The notes under the pieces were generated by a model. That model did not search any database, had not been told where the DNA came from, and worked only from the letters and a program-made list of their open reading frames with translations. A stretch of DNA of 64,000 nucleotides. It comes from Alkalibacillus filiformis. Lineage in GTDB: Bacteria > Bacillota > Bacilli > Bacillales > Alkalibacillaceae. Of this stretch, positions 41,297 to 49,019 are shown piece after piece. The position numbers were made by a program, and so were the translations under genes. Location: contig NZ_JAUSUP010000001.1 in assembly GCF_030814115.1 (NCBI RefSeq), positions 1 to 64,000 of the forward strand, given 5' to 3'. The first letter of the stretch is position 1. The number at the start of each line of letters is the position of its first letter.

Positions 41297-42415
41297 ACCA
41301 TTGATTAATGTTTTAATGACTTCTGGTCGGCTAAATTCAGGCGGGGGTTTAACCCCGCTTTTTATCATTTCTCTTACTTTAGTGCCTGATAAATGAAGGT
41401 GGTTAGATGAATCATGAGGACAAGTTTTCTTCGTAACAATGGACTTACAACATTGACAATAAAAAGCATGCTCAAAAAATAACGGTTTAATGCCAATCTC
41501 CTCTAAAGCAAACTGTGAAAAAATAGTTTGAGCATCATAAGTTCCATAGTAGTTTCCGACACCAGCGTGATCTCTACCGACGATAAAATGTGTACACCCA
41601 TAATTACGTCTTATTAGTGCATGAAAAATGGCTTCCCGAGGCCCAGCATAGCGCATCGATGCTGGGAAAACACCGAGAGTTACACGATCTTTTGGATAGT
41701 AACAATCTAGCAACACCTCATAACTTTTCATCCGTACATCGGCTGGTAAATCATCCCGTTTTGTATTACCTACTAAAGGGTGAAGAAACAAACCATCAAC
41801 AGTTTCTAGGGCACACTTTTGAATATATTCGTGAGCACGATGAACCGGATTGCGCGTTTGGAAACCGACAATCGTCTTCCAACCGTTTTGAAGAAAAAGT
41901 GACCTTGTTTCTTTCGGTGTGAAATAATACTTTTGAAATGGATGGGACTTTTTTTGGTTTTTAAAAAATGTAATTGGTCCTGCTAAATAGACATCACCGC
42001 GAGTAAACAACTTCTTAACACCGGGATGTTTGCGGTCGACCGTTTGATATACGAGCTTAGCTTCTTCGTATAAGTCTGGCTCAAATTTGTCGGTGACTTT
42101 TAATGTACCGATTGGTTGTTTATTAAATATAAGCTCAATTAAATCACCAACTTTTATAGGAACACTCATTTGTTTTGATACAGGTAACGTAATTGGAATT
42201 GACCAAATGAGTCCACTCGCAAGACGCATCTCATGAACTACTGTCTTGTAGTCTTTTTGAGTCATAAAACCTTTTAAAGGACTGTAAGCACCCGTTGCAA
42301 TTAACTCTAAGTCTGATGCTGCAGTTTCATCTACAGAAAGTGAGTAGTCAAATTGATAATGTGCCTTGTCTTCTATTAGTTGAATTAATGTCCCGCCGTG
42401 TGGTGAAATCGTCAT
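41285..42415 (-). CDS. sat: Sulfate adenylyltransferase (ATP sulfurylase)
   Basis: A 376-residue ATP sulfurylase (single-chain type): sulfate plus ATP gives APS and pyrophosphate. Motifs are [12 protein letters not shown] (about 194-205) with the HRAH nucleotide site and [15 protein letters not shown] (about 277-291). A Cys-x2-Cys near FYCQCCKS and a CPH later make the usual zinc-binding loop. It starts four bases inside the end of cysC, so translation is coupled. No cysH, cysP, cysI or cysJ gene is adjacent, unlike assimilatory operons, and a sulfotransferase gene lies just beyond cysC. Confidence 0.93.
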   Translation of the reverse strand: MTISPHGGTLIQLIEDKAHYQFDYSLSVDETAASDLELIATGAYSPLKGFMTQKDYKTVVHEMRLASGLIWSIPITLPVSKQMSVPIKVGDLIELIFNKQPIGTLKVTDKFEPDLYEEAKLVYQTVDRKHPGVKKLFTRGDVYLAGPITFFKNQKKSHPFQKYYFTPKETRSLFLQNGWKTIVGFQTRNPVHRAHEYIQKCALETVDGLFLHPLVGNTKRDDLPADVRMKSYEVLLDCYYPKDRVTLGVFPASMRYAGPREAIFHALIRRNYGCTHFIVGRDHAGVGNYYGTYDAQTIFSQFALEEIGIKPLFFEHAFYCQCCKSIVTKKTCPHDSSNHLHLSGTKVREMIKSGVKPPPEFSRPEVIKTLINGLSD

Positions 42416-43014
42416 GTTCGATCCTCCTTAACTTTTGAAACGATATAGTGAACTAATGTAAGACTTGCTTGTTCAATGTTTAGTTTGTCAGTAGGTAAAG
42501 TTAATTTAGGGTTAGTAGGAGGTTCATAAGGTTGATCCACACCTGTAAATTGAGGGATTTGCCCAGAACGCGCCTTATGATAAAGCCCTTTAGGATCTCT
42601 TTGTTCACAAACTTCTAGAGCGCAACTGACGTACACCTCATGAAAGTATTGTTCAGAAATAATGTCACGAGCAAGTTCGCGGTTACTTTTATAAGGAGAA
42701 ATAGTGCTAACAATCGTTACTAGACCAGATTGACGTATAGTGTGCGCAACCTCGGCTATGCGTCTAATGTTTTCAGTACGGTCATGTTCTGAAAATCCAA
42801 GATCTTTGTTGAGTCCCTGTCTAATATCATCCCCGTCAAGTAAATAAGAGTGAATTCCTTTTTGATATAGTTGTTTTTCTACAAAATTACTAATTGTAGA
42901 TTTACCTGATGCGGATAAACCAGTTAACCAAATTACTAAACTTTTATGTCTCATCAAACGTTCACGGTCAATAGGTTTAATAGCATGTTGTTGCCAATTA
43001 AGGTTGTTGTTCAT
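42412..43014 (-). CDS. cysC: Adenylylsulfate kinase
   Basis: A 200-residue APS kinase that makes PAPS from APS. Walker A is GLSASGKST (about 32-40); [10 protein letters not shown] (about 60-69), [14 protein letters not shown] and the [11 protein letters not shown] lid follow. The gene is first in the cysC-sat unit and is 184 nt from the divergently transcribed sulfotransferase gene. The making of PAPS next to a PAPS user, and away from PAPS-reducing genes, indicates sulfonation rather than cysteine synthesis. Confidence 0.92.
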   Translation of the reverse strand: MNNNLNWQQHAIKPIDRERLMRHKSLVIWLTGLSASGKSTISNFVEKQLYQKGIHSYLLDGDDIRQGLNKDLGFSEHDRTENIRRIAEVAHTIRQSGLVTIVSTISPYKSNRELARDIISEQYFHEVYVSCALEVCEQRDPKGLYHKARSGQIPQFTGVDQPYEPPTNPKLTLPTDKLNIEQASLTLVHYIVSKVKEDRT

Positions 43015-43198
43015 TTCGATTCCCCTCGCTTTTCATCGATACTATTATCATATGTACGTTAATAGTTTTGTTGTAGGTTGTTACACGAAGAGCATCTAGA
43101 TGGTATGCCTTTTTTTACTACAGTCTTACTTTTGTCTATACCATTTCAATTGGAATGACTATATTAAATTAGGAACGTTTAAAGAGAGGGGAATGGAC

Positions 43199-43921
43199 AT
43201 GATACAGTTTGATCAAATACCGGTAAATGAGAAGGATCCGGTTATTTATATTCACATTCCGAAGACAGGTGGCAAGACGATGTGGAGTTTGTTTGAACAG
43301 CAAAATGAGCTTATACACATTTGGCACAATAGGTATTTTAAAAAGTTAAATAAACGAGCTAATTATTTAACGATGCTACGCCATCCTGTTGATCGAGTAA
43401 TATCAACCTATTATTACATTAAACAATATAAAAGAGATCCTTTAAATAAAATAGTAAACAGTATGACTTTAGAAGATTTTATTGAAAAGATGCAAGATAA
43501 TAAGGTGGAAAATAAGCGGTATAAAAGCAAGTCAGATATTCGTAATATCCGTTATCGCACTGTTAACTTATCGACCCGTTACTTAGCAGGCGGAGACCCA
43601 GGTGCAGTAAAGCGAGCACAACGTAACATAAGAAGACATTTTGCTTTTGTCGGTACTTTGGATTTGTATCTTGAATCGCTTTATGTGATGCAAAAAACGT
43701 ATGGATGGGATCTAACGAGTATTAAGCAAAAGAATGTCACTAAAGGAAGGCCAAAACTAACAGAAATAGATCCTAATATTATTCAAGCTATTGAGACTTG
43801 TAATCAACATGATCTTGTAATATATAACGATGCCAAAATAGCACTAGAAAAACAACTTAATCAGTTAAAAGAACAAGAACGGTATGAGCTTGATCATTGG
43901 TTACAACAACATATGGCTTAA
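43199..43921 (+). CDS. PAPS-dependent sulfotransferase, family 2 type
   Basis: A 240-residue sulfotransferase. IHIPKTGGKTMW (about 18-29) is the 5'-phosphosulfate loop and LRHPVDRVISTYYY (about 60-73) the 3'-phosphate site; both are close to those of carbohydrate 2-O-type sulfotransferases. No signal peptide or membrane anchor is present, so it should act in the cytoplasm, on a sugar nucleotide or on a glycan before export. GAGAGGGG eight bases upstream fixes ATG 43199; the longer reading from 43100 is a promoter-region artefact. The acceptor is most likely a product of the adjacent Pse locus. Confidence 0.8.
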   Translation: MIQFDQIPVNEKDPVIYIHIPKTGGKTMWSLFEQQNELIHIWHNRYFKKLNKRANYLTMLRHPVDRVISTYYYIKQYKRDPLNKIVNSMTLEDFIEKMQDNKVENKRYKSKSDIRNIRYRTVNLSTRYLAGGDPGAVKRAQRNIRRHFAFVGTLDLYLESLYVMQKTYGWDLTSIKQKNVTKGRPKLTEIDPNIIQAIETCNQHDLVIYNDAKIALEKQLNQLKEQERYELDHWLQQHMA

Positions 43922-43924
43922 TAG

Positions 43925-43963
43925 AAAAACACCTCAAAAGTATTATTACTTTGAGGTGTTTTT
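43925..43963. terminator. Bidirectional terminator between the sulfotransferase and acidic-protein genes
   Basis: A 13-bp A/T-flanked stem (AAAACACCTCAAA with its complement at 43950-43962) around an 11-nt loop gives T-runs in both directions. Confidence 0.92.
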
Positions 43964-43970
43964 AAACTTT

Positions 43971-44615
43971 TTAGCCATTATTATTATTTGCTGTAGGGAA
44001 TAATACTGGGCATTGTTCAGGACGAGTAGGTAGCGGACAAGGCTGTACTGGTAACTGGTCTCTTGGTTCACAGAAGTCAGCTACTAGCTCAAGTGTTACT
44101 GGGTATACAGCTTGAATGCTTTGGCATAGACGAACTGAAATGACAGCGTCAAATGTATCGTCTAATTCTGTGTCACCAGGTTCACAGTCAAATGAAACGA
44201 CGAAGCAATCAAGTTCCGTGTACGTTACATCAATCTCTGTACCTTCTGGTGCACAAAGTACGACTTGTTCACTACGAGAGAACTCAAGGTCTACTTCTTC
44301 ATCACCGTTGTCTGTTGGTAAGTTGATTGTAACGACGAAGTTTTTACGGATTGTAACAACTTGTAGTTCGATCTCAGCACCGTCGATGACAAAAGTACGA
44401 TCCTCACGGTTGATAATCTCAATTGGATCTTCTTCTGCTGGTTCAACAGTACAAGTTACGTCATCTAAATCGATGTCGTCACAGTCTAAGTCGTTCGGTA
44501 AATCTTCGTCTACAACGTTTAGATCAAAAGTTGCTTCATTAATGATCCAGTCGTAAACTTTTTCAGTATTAATACATAGAAGCTCTTGGCCTCCAGTTAA
44601 ACCTTTTTCATGCAT
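43971..44615 (-). CDS. Acidic Cys-containing protein, paralogue of the product at 6580-7353
   Basis: A 214-residue acidic protein sharing near-continuous identity with the 257-residue paralogue over its whole core: LCINTEKVYDWI, VTCTV, VLCAPEGTEIDVTYTELDCF, SVRLCQSIQAVYPVTLE and RPEQCPVLFP. It lacks the long C-terminal tail and ends in an Asn run. Six to eight Cys are conserved between the two. No signal peptide. GGAGGTG precedes ATG 44615. It is convergent with the sulfotransferase gene, so a link to the glycan locus is possible but unproved. Confidence 0.62.
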   Translation of the reverse strand: MHEKGLTGGQELLCINTEKVYDWIINEATFDLNVVDEDLPNDLDCDDIDLDDVTCTVEPAEEDPIEIINREDRTFVIDGAEIELQVVTIRKNFVVTINLPTDNGDEEVDLEFSRSEQVVLCAPEGTEIDVTYTELDCFVVSFDCEPGDTELDDTFDAVISVRLCQSIQAVYPVTLELVADFCEPRDQLPVQPCPLPTRPEQCPVLFPTANNNNG

Positions 44616-44861
44616 TGATAGGACACCTCCGAAATTATTAAATTACCTTTCATACGTAGCATATGTTTTAGAGTAAGTTGTGACTAATGCTAACGCTCAT
44701 TTTTTAATAAATGGGTGATAACACTATCAAGAAATTAATAGAGTTAATAGCACAGTTTAGTATGGAATTAACATGAAAGAAGACACCTTTAAGTTAAAGG
44801 ATGTCTATACATAATAAGCTTTTAGGTTTGTTACAATAAGATAATAGATGGGTGGAGGTAA

Positions 44862-45005
44862 ATGATGGTAAAGTATTCGTTCATAACCTTAATTATACTT
44901 ATGGTTGGCTGTGAAAATGGTGAGGAACAAACAGTTTAATATGGTGAAATAGGCGAAGATTCTATTGTAAGAGTTGTTACGGACGACGAAGAAAGGTGTG
45001 TTTAA
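44862..45005 (+). pseudogene. Small lipoprotein gene with an internal stop
   Basis: ATG 44862 follows GGTGGAGG and encodes 25 residues with a lipobox (LMVGC, Cys17), then TAA at 44937-44939. The same frame stays open for another 21 codons, starting YGEIGEDSIVRVV, to TAA 45003-45005. The sequence thus looks like a small lipoprotein of about 47 residues interrupted by one nonsense change. A genuine 25-residue lipopeptide is the alternative. Confidence 0.45.
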
Positions 45006-45006
45006 T

Positions 45007-45270
45007 ATGGATTGGATGCTCTATGTTTTACTCTTTTTAGTAGGGATTGGGATTGGTTTATTACTTCATTCAATTATGAGAAGAAAGCCAAGCTTATTAC
45101 GCCCAATGAACACGATTGTTACGCTCGTTTTGGCGACTGGTATGATTCTAACATCCATTGGTTTATTAGTGGCATCACTTATGCTATTTCAGCTTGGATT
45201 TTATTTAATGATACCGAGCGTTGGGGTTTATGTGACTAAGTTAATGGTAGGTCGAAAGAATCTTTTGTGA
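45007..45270 (+). CDS. Small membrane protein (87 aa)
   Basis: An 87-residue protein with three hydrophobic segments (about 4-22, 34-53, 56-76) and a basic loop SIMRRKPSLLRP between the first two. No family is recognised. AAAGGTG precedes ATG 45007, and the reading from 44974 is rejected. It is immediately downstream of the interrupted lipoprotein gene and was probably co-transcribed with it. Confidence 0.55.
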   Translation: MDWMLYVLLFLVGIGIGLLLHSIMRRKPSLLRPMNTIVTLVLATGMILTSIGLLVASLMLFQLGFYLMIPSVGVYVTKLMVGRKNLL

Positions 45271-45282
45271 ACAAGTAATTTA

Positions 45283-45477
45283 TTATAGGTTGTCAGTCAG
45301 TTTTAAAGCTAAAATCATCGAAGTGGGAATAAAGACAACGATTATAATTAGAATAGACGTTAAGCTTGAGAGAGCATTCCAAATAAAAAAAGTATTAAAA
45401 ATGTACTCATAAGCTTTAAAAAGAATGAAGAAAATAGCGATAGAAAGTAAGTAAAACACAACTGTTTGTTTGTTCAT
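45283..45477 (-). CDS. Small membrane protein (64 aa)
   Basis: A 64-residue protein with two hydrophobic helices (about 7-25 and 36-57). AGGAGTGA lies nine bases before ATG 45477, which decides the start. Downstream of the HIT-like gene on the same strand with a 22-nt gap, so likely co-transcribed. No function can be proposed. Confidence 0.5.
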   Translation of the reverse strand: MNKQTVVFYLLSIAIFFILFKAYEYIFNTFFIWNALSSLTSILIIIVVFIPTSMILALKLTDNL

Positions 45478-45499
45478 TTCGATCACTCCTATCAACTGT

Positions 45500-45802
45500 T
45501 TAATGTTTGCTTGTAATGAGCCAGTAAAGATGTTTTGTATTATGTGAATGAGTTAGGTGAGTCGTAACACGGCAATTTCCGTGTTCACGTATAACTTTAG
45601 AGGTAATAATTTTAATAACACCAAGTATTTCTGACATAAGAGGTGAGTTGTGAAGTGACCTTGAAGGTGTTTTAACAAAAGTGATGATCTGGATACTTGG
45701 TTGTTGTTGGTTGTAGTAAGCTAAAACATGGTTTGTTTCATATACGATTTTAGTTGGTGTCAGCCCATTTAATAACATTTCCGCACAAAAGTCATCAGGC
45801 AT
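45500..45802 (-). CDS. HIT-fold-like protein lacking the histidine triad
   Basis: A 100-residue protein whose order of segments follows the HIT family: IVYETNHVLAYYNQQQP resembles the early VYEDEHVLAFxDxxP region, IITFVKTPSRSLHN the middle PK-H strand, and REHGNCRVTTHLTHSHNTKHLYWLI the end. The catalytic His-x-His-x-His-x2 at the end is replaced by KHLYWLI, so nucleotide hydrolysis by the normal route is unlikely. AAGGAAGGGG precedes ATG 45802. The family assignment is from pattern only. Confidence 0.5.
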   Translation of the reverse strand: MPDDFCAEMLLNGLTPTKIVYETNHVLAYYNQQQPSIQIITFVKTPSRSLHNSPLMSEILGVIKIITSKVIREHGNCRVTTHLTHSHNTKHLYWLITSKH

Positions 45803-45921
45803 TGATGAGCCCCTTCCTTTTATATTTGACACACTTTTCTGATATTATAACAACTTTTCCGAAACTATTCCACAGGTATTTCGGCTTACCTTTGATTTCG
45901 GTTAAATGATAATGGTATAGT

Positions 45922-46048
45922 TATAATAACTTAATTGAAATTCAAATGAGGTGGGACAGTGAAGCGAGAGTATAAAGTACTCGTCATTGCCTTAGTAGCT
46001 GCTGCATTTATTTTAAGCTTATTTGCATTCAGATTACTAGTTCAATAG
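45922..46048 (+). CDS. Single-helix micro-protein (29 aa) with its promoter
   Basis: GTG 45959 starts a 29-residue protein: a basic MKREYK head and one membrane helix (VLVIALVAAAFILSLFAF). GAGGTGGGA precedes it and TATAAT (45922-45927) is a good -10, which begins the interval given here. The coding part is 45959-46048. The secreted-protein gene begins 23 bases later, so the two form an operon. Confidence 0.5.
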
Positions 46049-46070
46049 ATTGATGAAGGAGTTATGAACT

Positions 46071-46667
46071 ATGGTTAAAAGGTCGTTAATCATCATAGTA
46101 ACAGCATTTCTATTAATAGGTGGCAGTGTCATGGCGGTAAACGCATGGATGACAGATGAGTCTATGTACGTAGATGAAACTGGTTGGGCATTTTATGCTG
46201 AACTAAATGAAGAGCTGATGCAACAGTTCTCTGAGGAAGACGTTATGTATAGACAAGCTTTAGAAGAAAAGGTTGATTATGATTTTTCAGATCAGTATGG
46301 TGCTATAGAAGTCGTATTAACAGAAGTTCGACGCGAAGAAGGAAATCCACATATATTAATAGGCGAAGGACATGCTTATTTTCAAACGAACGACTTTATA
46401 TTTGAAACAGATTTCGACGATGTCCAAGTTTATCAAATAGAAGGTGAAGAAGGACCTATTCGTGGCATGAGTATTGATGGTGAGTTCACGACGGCTGAAG
46501 GTGAGTTGGACATGCTGTCATTTAATACATATTGGAGCCCTGAAACTGGAAAAGTTTATGCGGTTGGAAGTGTTGGCTTTGTGACGAACTATGGTATGTT
46601 AGCATTTGGAGATCCATTTGTTGACCAAGACGATTTTTCAGAAGAAAATTTAATTGAATTTGAATAG
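46071..46667 (+). CDS. Secreted or membrane-anchored acidic protein (198 aa)
   Basis: A 198-residue protein with an N-terminal hydrophobic segment (about 5-25) that could be a signal peptide or anchor. The extracellular part is very acidic and beta-rich (GEGHAYFQTNDFIFETDFDD). No family is recognised. AAGGAG precedes ATG 46071. Second gene after the 29-residue membrane protein. Confidence 0.55.
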   Translation: MVKRSLIIIVTAFLLIGGSVMAVNAWMTDESMYVDETGWAFYAELNEELMQQFSEEDVMYRQALEEKVDYDFSDQYGAIEVVLTEVRREEGNPHILIGEGHAYFQTNDFIFETDFDDVQVYQIEGEEGPIRGMSIDGEFTTAEGELDMLSFNTYWSPETGKVYAVGSVGFVTNYGMLAFGDPFVDQDDFSEENLIEFE

Positions 46668-46676
46668 TTTGATGAG

Positions 46677-46709
46677 AACTTCCACTATGAATTGGTGGAA
46701 GTTTTTTAG
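46677..46709 (+). terminator. Terminator after the acidic secreted-protein gene
   Basis: The 9-bp stem AACTTCCAC/GTGGAAGTT has a 9-nt loop and is followed by TTTTTAG. Confidence 0.9.
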
Positions 46710-46775
46710 TTTGCGGGAGTATCTATTTCTGGTAAAATATTCTTATAATTAATTTAATAAAAGAGGCGTTTGTGA

Positions 46776-47228
46776 TTGGGATACATAAAAGAACTAAGAG
46801 AACTAGTAGGGCATCGACCATTAATATTTGTTGGTGCTGTAATTTTACTTGAAAATAATGAAGGAAAGTTATTGCTTCAACAAAGAAAATTTCCACATGG
46901 TGCATGGGGGCTTCCGGGTGGGCTAATGGAGTTAGGTGAATCGACTGAAGATGTTGCAAGAAGAGAATTAAAAGAAGAAACAAACTTAGAAGTTGGTAAA
47001 CTAAACTTGATTAATGTTTATTCGGGTCCTGATCAGTATATTAAAGCAGAGAATGGTGATGAATTTTATGTTGTAACCATCTCTTATTACGCCAATGATT
47101 TTACTGGTGAAATTAAAGCAGATCTAGAAGAATCCATTCAATTTAGTTTCTTTTCGCCAGAACAATTGCCAGACCATATGGTTGGTAGCCATCGAATGAT
47201 GATCGAAGACTATTTAACAAAAAAGTGA
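46776..47228 (+). CDS. Nudix hydrolase
   Basis: A 150-residue Nudix protein. The box GGLMELGESTEDVARRELKEE (about 48-68) fits the consensus fully, preceded by the GAWGLPGG strand. The first 15 residues resemble the N-terminal helix of the YjhB-like group, whose substrates include nucleoside diphosphate sugars. TTG 46776 has AGAGGCG upstream. Eight bases separate it from the following DUF4083-like gene. Confidence 0.85.
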   Translation: MGYIKELRELVGHRPLIFVGAVILLENNEGKLLLQQRKFPHGAWGLPGGLMELGESTEDVARRELKEETNLEVGKLNLINVYSGPDQYIKAENGDEFYVVTISYYANDFTGEIKADLEESIQFSFFSPEQLPDHMVGSHRMMIEDYLTKK

Positions 47229-47236
47229 GTTGACGT

Positions 47237-47443
47237 ATGAACTTATTCATTAATCAACTAGCAACAGTAACAGTAGGTTTTTCAACGGCTGACATGGTTA
47301 TTCAGCTCATCATGTTTGTATTTCTAGTCGCTTCTCTATCTGCATTAATCGGACTAGCTGTCGTTTTCTTTAAACGGAATAATGAAGTTAAAGGGTTAAA
47401 AGAACGCGTCGATCAATTAGAAAAAGAACGTAACAACGGGTGA
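47237..47443 (+). CDS. Small membrane protein with coiled-coil tail (DUF4083-like)
   Basis: A 68-residue protein: one membrane helix (about 18-42), then a charged coiled-coil segment (EVKGLKERVDQLEKERNNG). The layout is that of DUF4083 small membrane proteins of Bacillaceae, which have no known role. It lies directly after the Nudix gene and is probably co-transcribed. Confidence 0.5.
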   Translation: MNLFINQLATVTVGFSTADMVIQLIMFVFLVASLSALIGLAVVFFKRNNEVKGLKERVDQLEKERNNG

Positions 47444-47508
47444 AGGCTAGTGTCATGTCATATGTTGTGGTACGCTTTTTGTAGACTAACGTAAGGAGCA
47501 TCTATGAT

Positions 47509-47718
47509 ATGTTTGACTTTTTAAAACCAGAGAAAAAATACGGTGTTGTCGGACTGGCATTATTAATTGTTGGTGTTGCCGGTTTTGTCATATTAGAATT
47601 GTACTATACCCTATGGTTACATGAGTATCAGCTTGCTAGCTTGTTTTTCTGGGGAGTTGGATTCATTGGTAGTATCCTTTACATAGTAGATTTAATTAGA
47701 AAAAGAACGAATACGTAA
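47509..47718 (+). CDS. Small two-helix membrane protein (69 aa)
   Basis: A 69-residue protein with two hydrophobic segments (about 12-31 and 43-61). AAGGAGC precedes ATG 47509. The helices contain Gly and aromatic residues but no recognised motif. Eleven bases lie between it and the next small gene. Confidence 0.5.
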   Translation: MFDFLKPEKKYGVVGLALLIVGVAGFVILELYYTLWLHEYQLASLFFWGVGFIGSILYIVDLIRKRTNT

Positions 47719-47729
47719 GGAGAGTTATT

Positions 47730-47966
47730 TTGTCAGAGTACTTAATGGCAATGACATACGATGAGTGTCCGGTAGAAAACGTTTGGGAAGAAATGAATGA
47801 TTATATTCTTGATGAATCGATTGAGCTAAACTCTCAGCTAAAAACGATCGCAAAAGCTGACGTTGCACCTGTAGTACGTGTGTTTAAAATTAACGATAAA
47901 CAATCGACCTTTATTAAAGAAATTCGTTATGAAGAATACCAATGTAACTATGAAAAATGGGCCTAG
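47730..47966 (+). CDS. Small acidic soluble protein (78 aa)
   Basis: A 78-residue acidic protein starting from TTG 47730 behind AAGGAGAG. It has no signal peptide and no recognised family. An internal VAPVVRVFKINDKQST stretch looks beta-stranded. A terminator overlaps its stop codon. Confidence 0.45.
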   Translation: MSEYLMAMTYDECPVENVWEEMNDYILDESIELNSQLKTIAKADVAPVVRVFKINDKQSTFIKEIRYEEYQCNYEKWA

Positions 47967-47984
47967 AAATAGGCTCATTTTTTA
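47955..47984 (+). terminator. Terminator over the stop of the 78-residue protein gene
   Basis: An 11-bp stem (one G-U pair) around a GAAA tetraloop is followed by TTT. The stop codon lies at the top of the stem. Confidence 0.88.
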
Positions 47985-48104
47985 ATAAATAGAAAAAATA
48001 TACATTTTATTCTAATTTAGAAGGAAATTTGTTTAATTATGTTGAAGTAGGTAAAGAGGCTTATATTTCTATAGTTATAATGTAACAAACAAAGGCGGCG
48101 TGCT

Positions 48105-48632
48105 ATGAAGCGAACTATTTTATTATTGTTGATTTGTTTAATTTCAGTTGGTTGTTCGTCGGGGGCTGATGGTGGAGGGGGAGAGGGTGCAGTTCTTCCA
48201 GCTCAAATGCCTGATGACTTTGATTTTGTTTATCAATATGGTTTTGAAGAAAGGCATGAATTAAATACATTTGATGATCTTTATACGAAGGATTTAGTTG
48301 ACGACGGTGAAATCTCAACCGTTTTAGTCATTAACGATCAAGATAAGAAAGACATTTATAAGAAGGTGCGGGAATCAAATATATTAGAAGCACCAGATGA
48401 ACTGACTAGAGAAGCGGTTGATGGTACGCAATGTAGTAGTAATCCTTACACAACACATAATCTCAACATTAAAGCGAACGGGGATGAACATTCAGTCAGT
48501 TGGACGACGAACAATTGTTTGACAGACGAATTAATGGATTTAATCGATTTTACGAATTACTTGCACGAAGATGTTATTATGTCACATGAATCATACCGAG
48601 CTTTACCAGAAGCAGAAGGAACTTACGAATAA
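48105..48632 (+). CDS. Lipoprotein (175 aa)
   Basis: A lipoprotein with lipobox SVGC, Cys17. A Gly-rich linker (SSGADGGGGEGA) follows, then a 140-residue extracellular domain with two Cys (DGTQCSSNP and TNNCLTDE) that may pair. No family is recognised. A TATAAT -10 lies at about 48077. Single-gene unit closed by a terminator. Confidence 0.6.
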   Translation: MKRTILLLLICLISVGCSSGADGGGGEGAVLPAQMPDDFDFVYQYGFEERHELNTFDDLYTKDLVDDGEISTVLVINDQDKKDIYKKVRESNILEAPDELTREAVDGTQCSSNPYTTHNLNIKANGDEHSVSWTTNNCLTDELMDLIDFTNYLHEDVIMSHESYRALPEAEGTYE

Positions 48633-48649
48633 TCCTTCTGCTTTATTTT
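48611..48649 (+). terminator. Terminator after the 175-residue lipoprotein gene
   Basis: AGCAGAAGGA pairs with TCCTTCTGCT (10 bp), followed by TTATTTTTT. The stop codon is in the loop. Confidence 0.9.
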
Positions 48650-48708
48650 TTATTTATATGATAAAATGAAATCTAGTTAAAGTTGTAGACGGAGGAGGCC
48701 CAATACAT

Positions 48709-48894
48709 ATGTGGAGGAAATTTTTGTTCGTTTGGTTACCGATTATTTTAGGCTTATTCATTATATATTTTATTTATGACTTATGGCGTAGTGATGAAGC
48801 GGACCTCGGCTTTTTTGGTCAACTTATGATTGTAGCTTTAGCCGGCATTTTCATAGGAGCGTTCATCCGGAAGTTTGTCATGAAGAAAAACTAA
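48709..48894 (+). CDS. Small two-helix membrane protein (61 aa)
   Basis: A 61-residue protein with hydrophobic segments at about 5-23 and 36-54 and a basic C-terminal end. GGAGGAGG precedes ATG 48709. A terminator follows. No family is recognised. Confidence 0.5.
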   Translation: MWRKFLFVWLPIILGLFIIYFIYDLWRSDEADLGFFGQLMIVALAGIFIGAFIRKFVMKKN

Positions 48895-48917
48895 TAAGGT
48901 ATATGTTTTAAAGTTGG

Positions 48918-48948
48918 AGGTTGATTGTTAGATCAGCCTTTTTTTTAT
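48918..48948 (+). terminator. Terminator after the 61-residue membrane protein gene
   Basis: AGGTTGAT pairs with ATCAGCCT (one G-U pair) around a 6-nt loop and is followed by eight T. Confidence 0.85.
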
Positions 48949-49019
48949 TTTGTTGTGCTATGATAGACTAGTAAAAATTTGAATAATAGACAACTAGAGT
49001 TAGAAAGGTGTATGCATCT

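Noticed and set aside
43100-43198. N-terminal extension of the sulfotransferase
   Set aside because: The added residues have no binding site and run through a probable promoter region; GAGAGGGG is placed for ATG 43199.
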